Positions 8,074-16,998 of a stretch of 64,000 nucleotides of DNA are shown piece after piece. Made by a program: the position numbers and the translations under genes. The DNA is taken from the NCBI RefSeq assembly GCF_030397665.1, contig NZ_JAPUBT010000001.1:886781-950780 (forward strand), in the 5' to 3' direction. The DNA is from Janthinobacterium sp. SUN073. Its GTDB lineage: Bacteria; Pseudomonadota; Gammaproteobacteria; Burkholderiales; Burkholderiaceae_D. The stretch's first letter is position 1. Each line of letters starts with the position of its first letter. The notes below the pieces were generated by a model. The model was not told the DNA's origin and did not search any database. It saw only the letters and a program-made list of their open reading frames with translations.

Positions 8074-10143
8074 ATGAAACCCAATCCCCTGCTTGATTTT
8101 TCCGGCCTGCCACGCTTCGACGCGATCACGCACGAGCATGTCACGCCCGCCATCGATACCTTGCTGGAACAGGCGCGCGCCACGGTGGCGCAGCTGGAAG
8201 CGCCCATGGAAGAAGTGAGCTGGGACAACTTCGTCGCGCCCCAGGACCAGATCGCCGAAACCCTGGGCCGCGCCTGGAGCATCGTCAACCATCTCAACAG
8301 CGTGATCGATACGCCGGAACTGCGCGCCGCCTACAATGCGAACCTGCCCAAGGTGACGGAATTCTTGACCGAGCTGGGCCAGAACGAAATCCTCTTCGGC
8401 AAATACAAGCAATTGCAGGCCCGCGCCGATTTCGCCAGCCTGTCGCCGGCGCGCCGGCGCATCGTCGAGAATGCCGTGCGCGACTTCCGCCTGGGCGGCG
8501 CCGAGTTGCCAGAGGACAAGAAAGAGCGCTTTGGTGCCATCCAGGAAGAACATGCGGCCGTCGGCACGCGTTTTTCCGAGAACGTGCTAGACGCCACGAA
8601 TGACTACAAGTTGCTGGTCGAGAACGAAAGCGACCTGGCCGGCCTGCCCGACGACGTGAAGGCCGCCGCGCGCGCCGCCGCCGAAAAAGCGGGCAAGCAA
8701 GGGTACGAATTCTCGCTGCACTTCCCGTCGTATTACCCGATCCTGCAGTTTGCCGACAATCGTGCGCTGCGCGAAACCATCTACCGCGCCAACGCCACCA
8801 AGGCCTCGGACCAGGGCGACGTCTTCAGCAAGAAAGAGGACTGGGACAACACGCAAAACATCGTTACCTTGTTGCGCCTGCGCAACGAAGAAGCACAACT
8901 GCTCGGCTACGCCAATTTCGCCGAAGTGTCGCTGGTGTCCAAAATGGCCACCTCGCCCGCGCAAGTCATCGCTTTCCTGGAAGACCTGGCCCAACGCGCC
9001 CGTCCGTTCGCCGAGAAGGACCTGGCAGAACTCAAGCAATTCGCCCAGGAAGAACTGGGCCTGGACGAGCTGCAGGCGTGGGACGTGCCCTATGCCTCCG
9101 AAAAGCTGCAGGAACGCCGCTACGCGTTCTCGGCCCAGGAAGTCAAACAGTATTTCCCTGAACACAAGGTGATCGACGGCCTGTTCCGCCAGATCCAGAA
9201 CCTGTTTGCGGTCGAGATCAAACTGGATACGGCGCCCGTCTGGCACCAGGACGTGCGCTTTTACCGCATCGAGCGCGACGGCACGCTGGTCGGCCAGTTC
9301 TACCTGGACCTGTATGCGCGCGCGGGCAAGAGCGGCGGCGCCTGGATGGACGATGCGCGCGGCCGCCGTGCCGACGCTCAGCACGTGCAAACGCCGATCG
9401 CTTATCTCACCTGCAATTTCACGGAACCGGCCGTGGTCGATGGCCAGGTTCAGCCGGCGCTGTTTACGCACGACGAAGTGATCACCCTGTTCCACGAATT
9501 CGGCCACGGCCTGCACCATATGCTGACCGTCGTCGACGAACTGGGCGTGTCGGGCATTGCCGGCGTCGAATGGGATGCCGTGGAACTGCCATCGCAATTC
9601 ATGGAAAACTTCTGCTGGGAATGGGAAGTGCTCGAACACATGACGGCACATGCCGTCACGGGCGAGCCGCTGCCGCGCGCACTGTACGACAAGATGCTGG
9701 CGGCCAAGAATTTCCAGTCCGGCTTGCAAACCCTGCGCCAGGTGGAATTTTCCTTGCTCGACATGCATTTGCACTACGATTACGATGCCAGCACGGGCCA
9801 GAGCGTGCAGCAGCTGATTGACGGCGTGCGCGCCAAGTTCGCGCTGATCATCCCGCCCCCGTTCAACCGCTTCCAGAATTCCTTTGGGCATATCTTCGCT
9901 GGCGGCTACGCGGCTGGCTACTACAGCTACAAATGGGCCGAGGTGCTGTCCGCCGATGCCTATGCGGCGTTTGAAGAAGCCAGGACGCTGGGACCGGCCG
10001 CCACCACGGCAGCGGGCAAGCGTTACCTGCAGGAAATCCTGTCCGTCGGCGGCTCGCGCCCGGCGCTGGAATCATTCACCGCCTTCCGTGGCCGCGAACC
10101 GTCGATCGACGCCCTGCTGCGCCATAGCGGCATGGCAGCCTGA
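8074..10143 (+). CDS. prlC: Oligopeptidase A, M3 family zinc metallopeptidase
   Basis: This cytosolic metallo-oligopeptidase (689 aa) degrades short peptides, including cleaved signal peptides. The zinc motif HEFGH is at residues 474-478, within FHEFGHGLHHML. Length and overall sequence fit PrlC rather than the dipeptidyl carboxypeptidase Dcp. I chose ATG 8074 (MKPNPLLDF) because GGA lies at a suitable distance before it; ATG 8062 in the same frame is possible and would add four residues. It is followed seven bases later by holC. Confidence 0.93.
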   Translation: MKPNPLLDFSGLPRFDAITHEHVTPAIDTLLEQARATVAQLEAPMEEVSWDNFVAPQDQIAETLGRAWSIVNHLNSVIDTPELRAAYNANLPKVTEFLTELGQNEILFGKYKQLQARADFASLSPARRRIVENAVRDFRLGGAELPEDKKERFGAIQEEHAAVGTRFSENVLDATNDYKLLVENESDLAGLPDDVKAAARAAAEKAGKQGYEFSLHFPSYYPILQFADNRALRETIYRANATKASDQGDVFSKKEDWDNTQNIVTLLRLRNEEAQLLGYANFAEVSLVSKMATSPAQVIAFLEDLAQRARPFAEKDLAELKQFAQEELGLDELQAWDVPYASEKLQERRYAFSAQEVKQYFPEHKVIDGLFRQIQNLFAVEIKLDTAPVWHQDVRFYRIERDGTLVGQFYLDLYARAGKSGGAWMDDARGRRADAQHVQTPIAYLTCNFTEPAVVDGQVQPALFTHDEVITLFHEFGHGLHHMLTVVDELGVSGIAGVEWDAVELPSQFMENFCWEWEVLEHMTAHAVTGEPLPRALYDKMLAAKNFQSGLQTLRQVEFSLLDMHLHYDYDASTGQSVQQLIDGVRAKFALIIPPPFNRFQNSFGHIFAGGYAAGYYSYKWAEVLSADAYAAFEEARTLGPAATTAAGKRYLQEILSVGGSRPALESFTAFRGREPSIDALLRHSGMAA

Positions 10144-10150
10144 GTTCGCC

Positions 10151-10588
10151 ATGAGCCGAGTCGATTTTCACAGCAACGTGCCCGACAAGCTGGCCTACGC
10201 CTGCCGTCTGGCACGCAAAGCCTATATGGCGGGCAACAAGGTCGTCGTGCTGGCGGCCGACAGCGTCCAGCTCGACGCCTTGAACAGCGCCATGTGGACC
10301 TTTTCCGCCACGGATTTCCTGCCGCACGTGCTGGCCGGCGACCCGCTGGCGGCGCAAACCCCAATCATATTGACCGATGACGCGGCGGCCGAGTTGCCGC
10401 ACCACGACATCCTCGTCAACCTGTCGCAGGTGCCGCCGCCCAACTATGCACAGTTCCAGCGCGTGTTCGAAATCGTCTCCATGGATGAGCAAGATGCGCA
10501 GGCGGGCCGCCAGCGCTTCCTGCACTACCGCCAGCAAGACGTGCAGCCGACGCACTTCGTGGCGGGTAACTCAGTGGACAAACAATGA
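10151..10588 (+). CDS. holC: DNA polymerase III subunit chi
   Basis: This chi subunit of the polymerase III clamp loader (145 aa) bridges the psi subunit and single-strand-binding protein. The N-terminus (VDFHSNVPDKLAYACRLARKA) and the segment PHVLAGDPLAAQTPIILTDD are typical of HolC. The start lies seven bases after prlC. The stop overlaps the next start (ATGA), so translation of the following small gene is probably coupled. Recognised by family resemblance. Confidence 0.9.
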   Translation: MSRVDFHSNVPDKLAYACRLARKAYMAGNKVVVLAADSVQLDALNSAMWTFSATDFLPHVLAGDPLAAQTPIILTDDAAAELPHHDILVNLSQVPPPNYAQFQRVFEIVSMDEQDAQAGRQRFLHYRQQDVQPTHFVAGNSVDKQ

Positions 10589-10980
10589 GCCAGCAGCCAT
10601 TCGACCAGGGCATTCCCCTGCTGACGGAGGTGCTGCTGGGGCCGGAGGTGGCTGAGGTGGCGCCCGCCATGCCAGCCGAGCCTGTTGTCGAGGCAACGCC
10701 AGCGTTGCCGCCCAGCATGCCGCAACCCGACTGGGACGCCATCGAACAGCGGCTGACGCAGCGCATCCTGCACCAGGTGCAGGGCAAGATCGACCATCTG
10801 CTGGAAGAGCGCATCGCCCACGTCCTGCAGACGGCCCTGCAAAACGCCCTGATCGGCATGCGCGGCGCCCTGCGCGCAGACTTGCAGCAGTCGCTGGAAC
10901 AGATCGTGGCGCATGCCGTCAGCCATGAACTGGGGCATTTGCACCCACCTGCACAGCAATCAAGCCACCTTTACCCCTAA
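10585..10980 (+). CDS. Small hypothetical protein coupled to HolC
   Basis: This is a 131-aa protein of unknown function. Residues 1-45 are rich in Pro, Ala, Glu and Val and look disordered. Residues 49-115 form a predicted amphipathic alpha-helical or coiled-coil region with regularly spaced Leu/Ile (for example RLTQRILHQVQGKIDHLLEE). There is no signal peptide or membrane segment. Its ATG overlaps the holC stop by four bases. Position suggests a link to replication or to HolC, but this is inference. Confidence 0.75.
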   Translation: MSQQPFDQGIPLLTEVLLGPEVAEVAPAMPAEPVVEATPALPPSMPQPDWDAIEQRLTQRILHQVQGKIDHLLEERIAHVLQTALQNALIGMRGALRADLQQSLEQIVAHAVSHELGHLHPPAQQSSHLYP

Positions 10981-10992
10981 CAGCGAATTGCC

Positions 10993-11019
10993 GGGGTCGG
11001 ACCCTGAGGGTCCGACCCC
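10993..11019. repeat. GGGGTCGGACCC palindrome, copy 1
   Basis: GGGGTCGGACCC, TGA, then the exact complement GGGTCCGACCCC form a 12-bp stem with a 3-base loop. The same 27 bases occur at 50388-50414. It lies 13 bases after the small holC partner gene in a 289-base gap, where it could act as a transcript-end hairpin. The remainder of the gap holds the unrecognised promoter region of the next gene. Confidence 0.85.
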
Positions 11020-11269
11020 AGTCCTTGCCGCTGGGTTAATGTCAGCATTCCCCCTACACCTTTCCCCCTCCCAACGCCATTCTTTGGTGCGCTCGCGCCT
11101 GCGAAATCGGTGCATCACGCCTCACTTTGGTGATTGTTGCGACAAAATGCAAAAAGCCCCAAAAGCGCCTTTGCGCCGCCTGTTTTTTGTTGTACCTTTC
11201 TTCACACGTACCGCCATTCGAAGCGGTTTCACGAGACGCCGCCGTATCTTTATCCATTGGAGAATGTTT

Positions 11270-12412
11270 ATGCTGCTCAAGACCAAAGTCCTTCCTCTCG
11301 CCCTCGCCCTCGCTTTTGCCGGCCATGCGGGCGCGCAGGAAATCATCAAGATAGGCCACGTCGCCCCGGTCTCTGGCGCCAGCTCCCACCTCGGCAAGGA
11401 TAATGAGAACGCGGCCAAGATGGCCATCGAGGATTTGAACGCCAAAGGCTTCAAGATCGACGGCAAAGTCGTGAAATTCGTGCTGGTGCCCGAAGATGAC
11501 GCAGCCGATCCCAAGCAGGGCACGGCTGTGGCGCAAAAACTGGTCGACGCCAAGGTCAATGGCGTCGTCGGCCACCTGAACTCGGGCACGACGATTCCCG
11601 CCTCGCGCATTTACTTCAATGCCGGTATTCCGCAGATTTCACCGGCGGCCACCAACCCGACGTACACCCAGCAGAAATTCAACACGGCCTTCCGCGTGGT
11701 GGCCAACGACAACAAGCTGGGGGGAACGCTGGGCGCGTATGCCGTGGGCAAGCTGCAGGCGAAGAAAATCGCCGTCATCGATGACCGCACGGCCTACGGC
11801 CAGGGCGTGGCGGAACAGTTCGTCAAGGGCGCCAAGAAAGCGGCGCCTGGCGTACAAATCGTCGGCAAGGAATTTACGAATGCCAACGCGACCGACTTCA
11901 ATGCCATCCTGACCAGCATCAAATCGAAAAATCCCGACCTGATCTTCTTTGGCGGCATGGATTCCGTGGGCGGCCCCATGCTGCGCCAGATGAAGGCGCT
12001 GGGCATCAAGGCCAAGTTCATGGGTGGCGATGGCTTGTGCACGGAGCCGCTGGGCAAGCTGGCGGGCGACGCCGTGGGCGAAGACATGGTCACCTGCGCG
12101 GAAGCGGGCGGCGTGACGGGCGCGCAGCAAAAAGGCATGGACGATTTCCGCGCCCGCTACAAGCAGAAATACAATATGGAAGTGCAGCTGTACGCGCCGT
12201 ATGTGTACGATGCCGTGATGACCATGGCCACCGCCATGGCCGACGCCAAATCGTCGAAACCGTCCGTCTACCTGCCATTCCTGGCCAAGGTGCACTACCA
12301 GGGCGTGACGGGCCCGATCTCGTTCGATGCCAACGGCGACATCAAGGATGGCGCGCTGACGCTCTTTACGTACCGAGATGGCAAGAAAACCAAGATGGAA
12401 GTCATCAAGTAA
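11270..12412 (+). CDS. LivK-type branched-chain amino-acid ABC substrate-binding protein
   Basis: This is a periplasmic type 1 binding protein (380 aa) of the Leu/Ile/Val family. A signal peptide spans residues 1-22 with cleavage at AGA/Q. The mature N-terminus EIIKIGHVAPVSGASSHLGK is the classical opening of the family. GGAG seven bases before ATG 11270 supports that start over ATG 11264. No livHMGF permease or ATPase genes are adjacent, so its transporter must be encoded elsewhere. It overlaps the end of the convergent LysR gene by eight bases. Confidence 0.88.
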   Translation: MLLKTKVLPLALALAFAGHAGAQEIIKIGHVAPVSGASSHLGKDNENAAKMAIEDLNAKGFKIDGKVVKFVLVPEDDAADPKQGTAVAQKLVDAKVNGVVGHLNSGTTIPASRIYFNAGIPQISPAATNPTYTQQKFNTAFRVVANDNKLGGTLGAYAVGKLQAKKIAVIDDRTAYGQGVAEQFVKGAKKAAPGVQIVGKEFTNANATDFNAILTSIKSKNPDLIFFGGMDSVGGPMLRQMKALGIKAKFMGGDGLCTEPLGKLAGDAVGEDMVTCAEAGGVTGAQQKGMDDFRARYKQKYNMEVQLYAPYVYDAVMTMATAMADAKSSKPSVYLPFLAKVHYQGVTGPISFDANGDIKDGALTLFTYRDGKKTKMEVIK

Positions 12413-13307
12413 GCGGCTGTTCCGCCACGTAATCGCGTAAACCTGCGGCCAGCGCGTCGAAGGTGGCGCGGCAGCGCAGGCTGCCGCGCAAGTCTGCATG
12501 CATGGTGACCCAGGTTCCCATCGGTAGCGAAAACGCTTGCGGCAACACGCGCCGCAGGGCCGGATTGCGCGCCGCCAGCCCCGCCTGGCACACGCCGATG
12601 CCGGCGCCCGCCCGTATCAGAGCCAGTTGCGCCAGGTCGCTGTCGCTGCGCCAGGCAAAGTTTTCCCGCGAAAAACCCTCAAAGGCGGCGCCCGCGTTGC
12701 GCACGAACGGACTCGCCTCGTCGTAGCCGATGACGGCGTGCTGTGCCAGATCAAGCAATCCCATCGGCGTGCCATGGCGCGCCAGGTAATCCGCGTGCGC
12801 ATGCAGGCCCAGTTCGATATCGCCCACCTTGCGCGCCACCAGCTGCTCCTGACGCGGACGCAGCATGCGCACGGCAATGTCCGCCTCGCGGCGCAGCAAA
12901 TCCTGCACCTTGTTGCTCAACACCAGTTCAATGACCAGTTCCGGATGGCGTTCGCGCAAGCTGGCCAGGATGGGCGGCAGCACTTCCACGCCCACCACTT
13001 CGCTGGCGGCGATGCGCACGACACCGGCCACGCCCTGCCCCTGGCTGCTGGCGGCGCGCTGCATCAGGGCGGCCGTGTGCTCCATGGTTTCCGCATGGGG
13101 CCGTAGCGCCAGCGCCACTTCCGTGGGCAGCAAGCCCTGCTGGGAGCGCGTAAACAGGGTCGCACCCAGCTCCTTTTCCAGAGCGGCGATGTGCCGGCCG
13201 ACGGTGGGCTGCGTGATGCCCAGCGCGCGGGCCGCGCCGGACAGCGAGCCGTGCTTCAGCACGGCCAGCAGCGAACGATAGTATTCCCAGGCAATGGCAG
13301 TAGTCAT
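12405..13307 (-). CDS. LysR-family transcriptional regulator
   Basis: This is a DNA-binding regulator (300 aa). The N-terminal winged helix-turn-helix is visible in LLAVLKHGSLSGAARALG followed by ITQPTVGRHIAALEKELG. The effector-binding domain begins around residue 90. I started it at MTTAIAWEYY (13307) rather than at an upstream in-frame ATG. It is divergent from the epimerase-like gene at 13399, with 91 bases between them, so it probably controls that gene. The effector is unknown. Confidence 0.88.
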   Translation of the reverse strand: MTTAIAWEYYRSLLAVLKHGSLSGAARALGITQPTVGRHIAALEKELGATLFTRSQQGLLPTEVALALRPHAETMEHTAALMQRAASSQGQGVAGVVRIAASEVVGVEVLPPILASLRERHPELVIELVLSNKVQDLLRREADIAVRMLRPRQEQLVARKVGDIELGLHAHADYLARHGTPMGLLDLAQHAVIGYDEASPFVRNAGAAFEGFSRENFAWRSDSDLAQLALIRAGAGIGVCQAGLAARNPALRRVLPQAFSLPMGTWVTMHADLRGSLRCRATFDALAAGLRDYVAEQPLT

Positions 13308-13398
13308 GCATAAATGTATAGCCTCTGCTCGATGTTCGTCAATTCTCAATTAGGCTTGCGCGGCAGATACTGGCGCCATCAACCACACGGAGGACAAT

Positions 13399-14397
13399 AT
13401 GGACAAAACAGTATTGGTACTGGGCGCCACGGGCGGCATCGGCGGCGAGATGCTGCGCCAGCTCCTGGCGGCGGGCTGGCAGGTACGCGCCTTGACGCGG
13501 GGAACAATACAAGCGCCACGGGGAGACAACATCGCATGGCTGCGCGGCGATGCGCTGTCGCGCGCGGATGTGCTGGCGGCCGCCAAAGGCTGCGCCGTCA
13601 TCGTGCACGCCGTCAACCCGCCCGGCTACCGCCACTGGGGCCGGCTGGTGCTGCCCATGCTCGACAACACCATCGCCGCGGCGATTGCCGAAAACGCCAC
13701 CATCGTGCTGCCCGGCACCGTGTACAACTTTGGCCCCGATGCCTTCCCCGTGCTGGCAGAGGACGCGCCGCAGCACCCGCAGACGCGCAAGGGCGCCATC
13801 CGCGTGGAACTGGAAGCACGGCTGGAGCGAGCCAGCACGCAGGGCGCCAGGGTCATCATCGTGCGCGCGGGCGACTTCTTCGGCCCCCGCGCCGGCAACA
13901 ACTGGTTTTCGCAGGGCCTCGTCAAGCCTGGCCAGAGCGTGCGCAGTATCCTGTATCCGGGCGCGCCCGGCGTGGGCCACCAGTGGTCCTACCTGCCCGA
14001 CGTGGCGCGCACCATGCTGCAATTGCTGGCCATGCGCGCTACCCTGCCCGCGTTTGCGCGCTTTCACATGGCCGGCCACTGGGACCACGACGGCCGGCAA
14101 ATGACGGGGGCGATTGCCCGCGTGGTGAAACAGGCCACGGGAACCACGCCCGCCATCCGGCGCTTTCCGTGGTGGCTGGTGGCGCTGGCGTCGCCGTTCG
14201 TGGCGACCCTGCGCGAGATGCGCGAGATGCGCTATCTGTGGCAAACGCCCTTGTCCATGGAGAATGCGCGGCTGCTGGCCGTGCTGGGCCAGGAGCCACA
14301 TACGCCGCTCGACGAGGCGGTGCGGGCAAGCCTGGAAGGCATGGGCAATTTAGATGCAGCAGACAAAAAAAATGCGCCGGGATTGCCGGCGCGCTAA
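13399..14397 (+). CDS. NAD(P)-dependent epimerase/NmrA-like oxidoreductase
   Basis: This is a Rossmann-fold protein of the extended short-chain dehydrogenase/NAD-dependent epimerase group (332 aa). The nucleotide-binding GATGGIGG motif is at residues 9-16. No classical YxxxK is obvious, so an atypical or NmrA-like member is possible. GGAGG precedes the ATG by five bases. A LysR gene diverges from it. The substrate cannot be predicted. A terminator of the neighbouring cytochrome gene lies inside its last codons. Confidence 0.8.
   Translation: MDKTVLVLGATGGIGGEMLRQLLAAGWQVRALTRGTIQAPRGDNIAWLRGDALSRADVLAAAKGCAVIVHAVNPPGYRHWGRLVLPMLDNTIAAAIAENATIVLPGTVYNFGPDAFPVLAEDAPQHPQTRKGAIRVELEARLERASTQGARVIIVRAGDFFGPRAGNNWFSQGLVKPGQSVRSILYPGAPGVGHQWSYLPDVARTMLQLLAMRATLPAFARFHMAGHWDHDGRQMTGAIARVVKQATGTTPAIRRFPWWLVALASPFVATLREMREMRYLWQTPLSMENARLLAVLGQEPHTPLDEAVRASLEGMGNLDAADKKNAPGLPAR
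14365..14392 (-). terminator. Terminator of the cytochrome c gene, inside the epimerase 3' end
   Basis: On the minus strand the stem CCGGCGC-AATCC-GCGCCGG region (14374-14392) is followed by a T-run that corresponds to A8 at 14365-14372. It overlaps the last codons of the convergent epimerase-like gene. A second hairpin (GGCACAGA/TCTGTGCC, about 14404-14437) overlaps the end of the cytochrome gene. Confidence 0.65.
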
Positions 14398-14418
14398 TTG
14401 CAGGTACTGCGGCACAGA

Positions 14419-14730
14419 TTATTTCTGTGCCAGTACCCATTTAACCAGGGTATGGGCTTCCGCATCGCTCACTTGCGGATTGGCTGGCATCGGGATCGCG
14501 CCCCAGGTGCCGGAACCGCCCTTCATGACTTTCGCCACGAGCTTGGCTTCCGCGTCTTTTTGACCGGCATACTTGGCAGCCACGTCTTTATACGCAGGGC
14601 CCACCAGTTTCGTGCTCACCGCATGGCAAGCCATGCAGTTTTTTGCTTTCGCCAGGTCCGGATTGGCCAACGCTGCTTGCGATGCCAGAGCCGATACGGT
14701 CAATACACTCACCAACATAAAACGTTTCAT
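14419..14730 (-). CDS. Small class I cytochrome c (c551/c552 type)
   Basis: This is a periplasmic electron-transfer haemoprotein (103 aa). A signal peptide ends near residue 22 (ALA/N). The single haem-binding motif CMACH is at 32-36. The axial methionine is Met81 in GAIPMPAN, as in cytochrome c551/c8. GGAG lies a few bases upstream of the start. It stands alone, so the redox partner is not indicated. Confidence 0.93.
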   Translation of the reverse strand: MKRFMLVSVLTVSALASQAALANPDLAKAKNCMACHAVSTKLVGPAYKDVAAKYAGQKDAEAKLVAKVMKGGSGTWGAIPMPANPQVSDAEAHTLVKWVLAQK

Positions 14731-14953
14731 TGTCTTTTCTCCAAAGTTACTTCCTGCGGCATTTTACTGTGTTTCCGCAGATGCACCACGAGCCCAGATC
14801 AAGCGTTTCAATGTAGGAACGCAATGTAGTAGCGATTAGGCACTCATATTCTGCCCCATCTGCGCGTGCCTGACCATGTTGTTTGTAAGGCGATGTAACG
14901 CCAGGCGGCCCCGCACGGTCAAACGGGGCCGGCCGTCGCACTTATACAACAAA

Positions 14954-16825
14954 TCAGCGTTTCTGTTTTTTCAGCTGCGACAGGTCACGCACGGCGCCGC
15001 GGTCGGCCGAGGTCGTCAGCGCCGCATACGCCTGCAGCGCCTGCGACACGTAGCGCTCGCGCTTGACGGGCAGCCAGGCATCGTCGCCCTTCGCTTCCAT
15101 GGCGGCGCGGCGCGCGGCCAGCTCGGCATCCGTCACGCGCAGGTTGATGCTGCGCTCGGGGATGTCGATGTCGATGAAGTCGCCCTCTTCCACCAGGCCG
15201 ATGGCGCCGCCTTCGGCCGCTTCCGGCGAGGCATGGCCGATCACCAGGCCCGAGGAACCGCCCGAGAAGCGCCCGTCCGTGAACAGCGCGCACGCCTTGC
15301 CCAGGCCCTTGGATTTGATGTACGAGGTCGGATACAGCATTTCCTGCATGCCGGGACCGCCTTTCGGGCCTTCGTAGCGGATGATGACGACGTCGCCCTC
15401 ATGCACGGTATCGGCCAAAATCGCTTCAACAGCGGTATCCTGGCTTTCGAACACGCGCGCCTTGCCCGAGAATTTCAAAATGCTTTCATCCACGCCGGCC
15501 GTCTTGACGATGCAGCCCTTTTCGGCCAGGTTGCCGTACAAGACCGCCAGGCCGCCATCCTGCGAATACGCATGCGCCTTGTCGCGGATGCAGCCGGTGG
15601 CGCGATCCGTGTCGACGGCCGCAAAACGCTCCGACTGCGAGAACGCCGTCTGCGTCGGCACGCCGCCCGGGGCGGCGCGGAACAACTCATGCACGGCCGG
15701 ATTGTCCGTGCACATGATGTCGTTTTGCGCGATGGCGTCGGCCAGGGTCGGCGCGTGGATGGTCGGTAAAGTGGTGTTGAGCAGGCCGGCGCGTGCCAGT
15801 TCGCCCAAAATGCCCACGATGCCGCCCGCGCGGTGCACGTCTTCGATATGGTATTTGTCCGTCATCGGCGCGACCTTGCACAGGCACGGTACCTTGCGCG
15901 AGATGCGGTCGATGTCGGCCATCGTGAATTCCACTTCCGCCTCGTGCGCGGCCGCCAGCAAGTGCAGCACGGTGTTGGTCGAGCCGCCCATGGAGACGTC
16001 GAGCGCCATGGCATTTTCAAATGCGGCCTTGGTGGCGATCGAGCGTGGCAGCACGGTGTAATCGTCCTGCTCGTAGTGGCGCTTGGCCAGTTCCACGATC
16101 AAACGTCCCGCGCGCAGGAACAGTTGCTGGCGGTCCGAGTGCGTGGCCAGAATCGTGCCGTTGCCGGGCAGGGCCAGGCCCAGCGCCTCGGTCAGGCAAT
16201 TCATCGAGTTGGCCGTAAACATGCCGGAGCAGGAACCGCAGGTCGGGCAGGCCGAGCGTTCGATTTCCGCCACGTCGGCGTCGGACACGCTGCTGTCGCC
16301 CGCCTTGATCATGGCGTCGACCAGGTCCAGCTTGATGATCTTCTGCGTGCCGTTGACCACCTTGACGACCTTGCCCGCTTCCATCGGCCCGCCGGAAATA
16401 AACACGACGGGGATGTTGATGCGCATGGCGGCCATCAGCATGCCCGGCGTGATCTTGTCGCAGTTCGAGATGCACACCATGGCATCGGCGCAGTGGGCGT
16501 TGACCATGTATTCGACGGAGTCGGCGATCAGGTCGCGCGAGGGCAGCGAATACAGCATGCCGCCGTGGCCCATGGCGATGCCGTCATCGACGGCGATGGT
16601 GTTGAATTCCTTGGCCACGCCGCCGGCCGCCTCGATTTCGCGCGCCACCATCTGGCCCAGATCTTTCAGGTGCACGTGGCCGGGCACGAACTGGGTAAAT
16701 GAGTTGACGACGGCGATGATCGGCTTGTCGAAGTCGCCATCCTTCATGCCGGTGGCGCGCCACAGGGCGCGGGCGCCAGCCATGTTGCGGCCGTGGGTGG
16801 TGGTGCGGGAGCGGTATTGCGGCAT
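14954..16825 (-). CDS. ilvD: Dihydroxy-acid dehydratase
   Basis: This enzyme dehydrates 2,3-dihydroxy acids to 2-keto acids in isoleucine and valine synthesis (623 aa). The length fits the E. coli-type enzyme with a 4Fe-4S cluster. Candidate cluster cysteines are Cys122 in [10 protein letters not shown] and the CPTCGSC segment at 193-199. The start at 16825 is preceded by GGAAGG. A LysR gene diverges upstream and may regulate it. The 223-base gap downstream contains only a GC hairpin (14907-14930) without a T-run. Confidence 0.96.
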   Translation of the reverse strand: MPQYRSRTTTHGRNMAGARALWRATGMKDGDFDKPIIAVVNSFTQFVPGHVHLKDLGQMVAREIEAAGGVAKEFNTIAVDDGIAMGHGGMLYSLPSRDLIADSVEYMVNAHCADAMVCISNCDKITPGMLMAAMRINIPVVFISGGPMEAGKVVKVVNGTQKIIKLDLVDAMIKAGDSSVSDADVAEIERSACPTCGSCSGMFTANSMNCLTEALGLALPGNGTILATHSDRQQLFLRAGRLIVELAKRHYEQDDYTVLPRSIATKAAFENAMALDVSMGGSTNTVLHLLAAAHEAEVEFTMADIDRISRKVPCLCKVAPMTDKYHIEDVHRAGGIVGILGELARAGLLNTTLPTIHAPTLADAIAQNDIMCTDNPAVHELFRAAPGGVPTQTAFSQSERFAAVDTDRATGCIRDKAHAYSQDGGLAVLYGNLAEKGCIVKTAGVDESILKFSGKARVFESQDTAVEAILADTVHEGDVVIIRYEGPKGGPGMQEMLYPTSYIKSKGLGKACALFTDGRFSGGSSGLVIGHASPEAAEGGAIGLVEEGDFIDIDIPERSINLRVTDAELAARRAAMEAKGDDAWLPVKRERYVSQALQAYAALTTSADRGAVRDLSQLKKQKR

Positions 16826-16903
16826 GATGGGGTCCTTCCAAGGATGATTGATGCCTGACTGCGCGGATTTTCAACAAAACCCTGCATGCAGTGGGGGTAC
16901 GTC

Positions 16904-16932
16904 AGATTGCCTTGCGCGCGCGCCCCTGTCAA
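16904..16932 (-). promoter_or_regulatory. Candidate ilvD promoter
   Basis: On the minus strand a perfect TTGACA (16932-16927) is followed by a 17-base spacer and the weak -10 CAATCT (16909-16904). A weak -10 beneath a strong -35 would suit an activator-dependent promoter. Confidence 0.45.
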
Positions 16933-16949
16933 ATATATGATGCACATGT

Positions 16950-16974
16950 CTGTGAGTCGTTTTGTATATCACAG
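16950..16974. promoter_or_regulatory. Candidate LysR operator between ilvD and its divergent regulator
   Basis: CTGTGA, 13 bases, then TCACAG form a 25-bp dyad between ilvD and the divergent LysR gene. It is centred about 65 bases upstream of the expected ilvD transcription start, the usual location for a LysR recognition site. The spacer is too long for a CRP site. Confidence 0.4.
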
Positions 16975-16998
16975 CAATCAATCCACATGGAAACACAT

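Noticed and set aside
16950..16974. CRP site between ilvD and the LysR gene
   Set aside because: The TGTGA and TCACA halves are 13 bases apart instead of 6.
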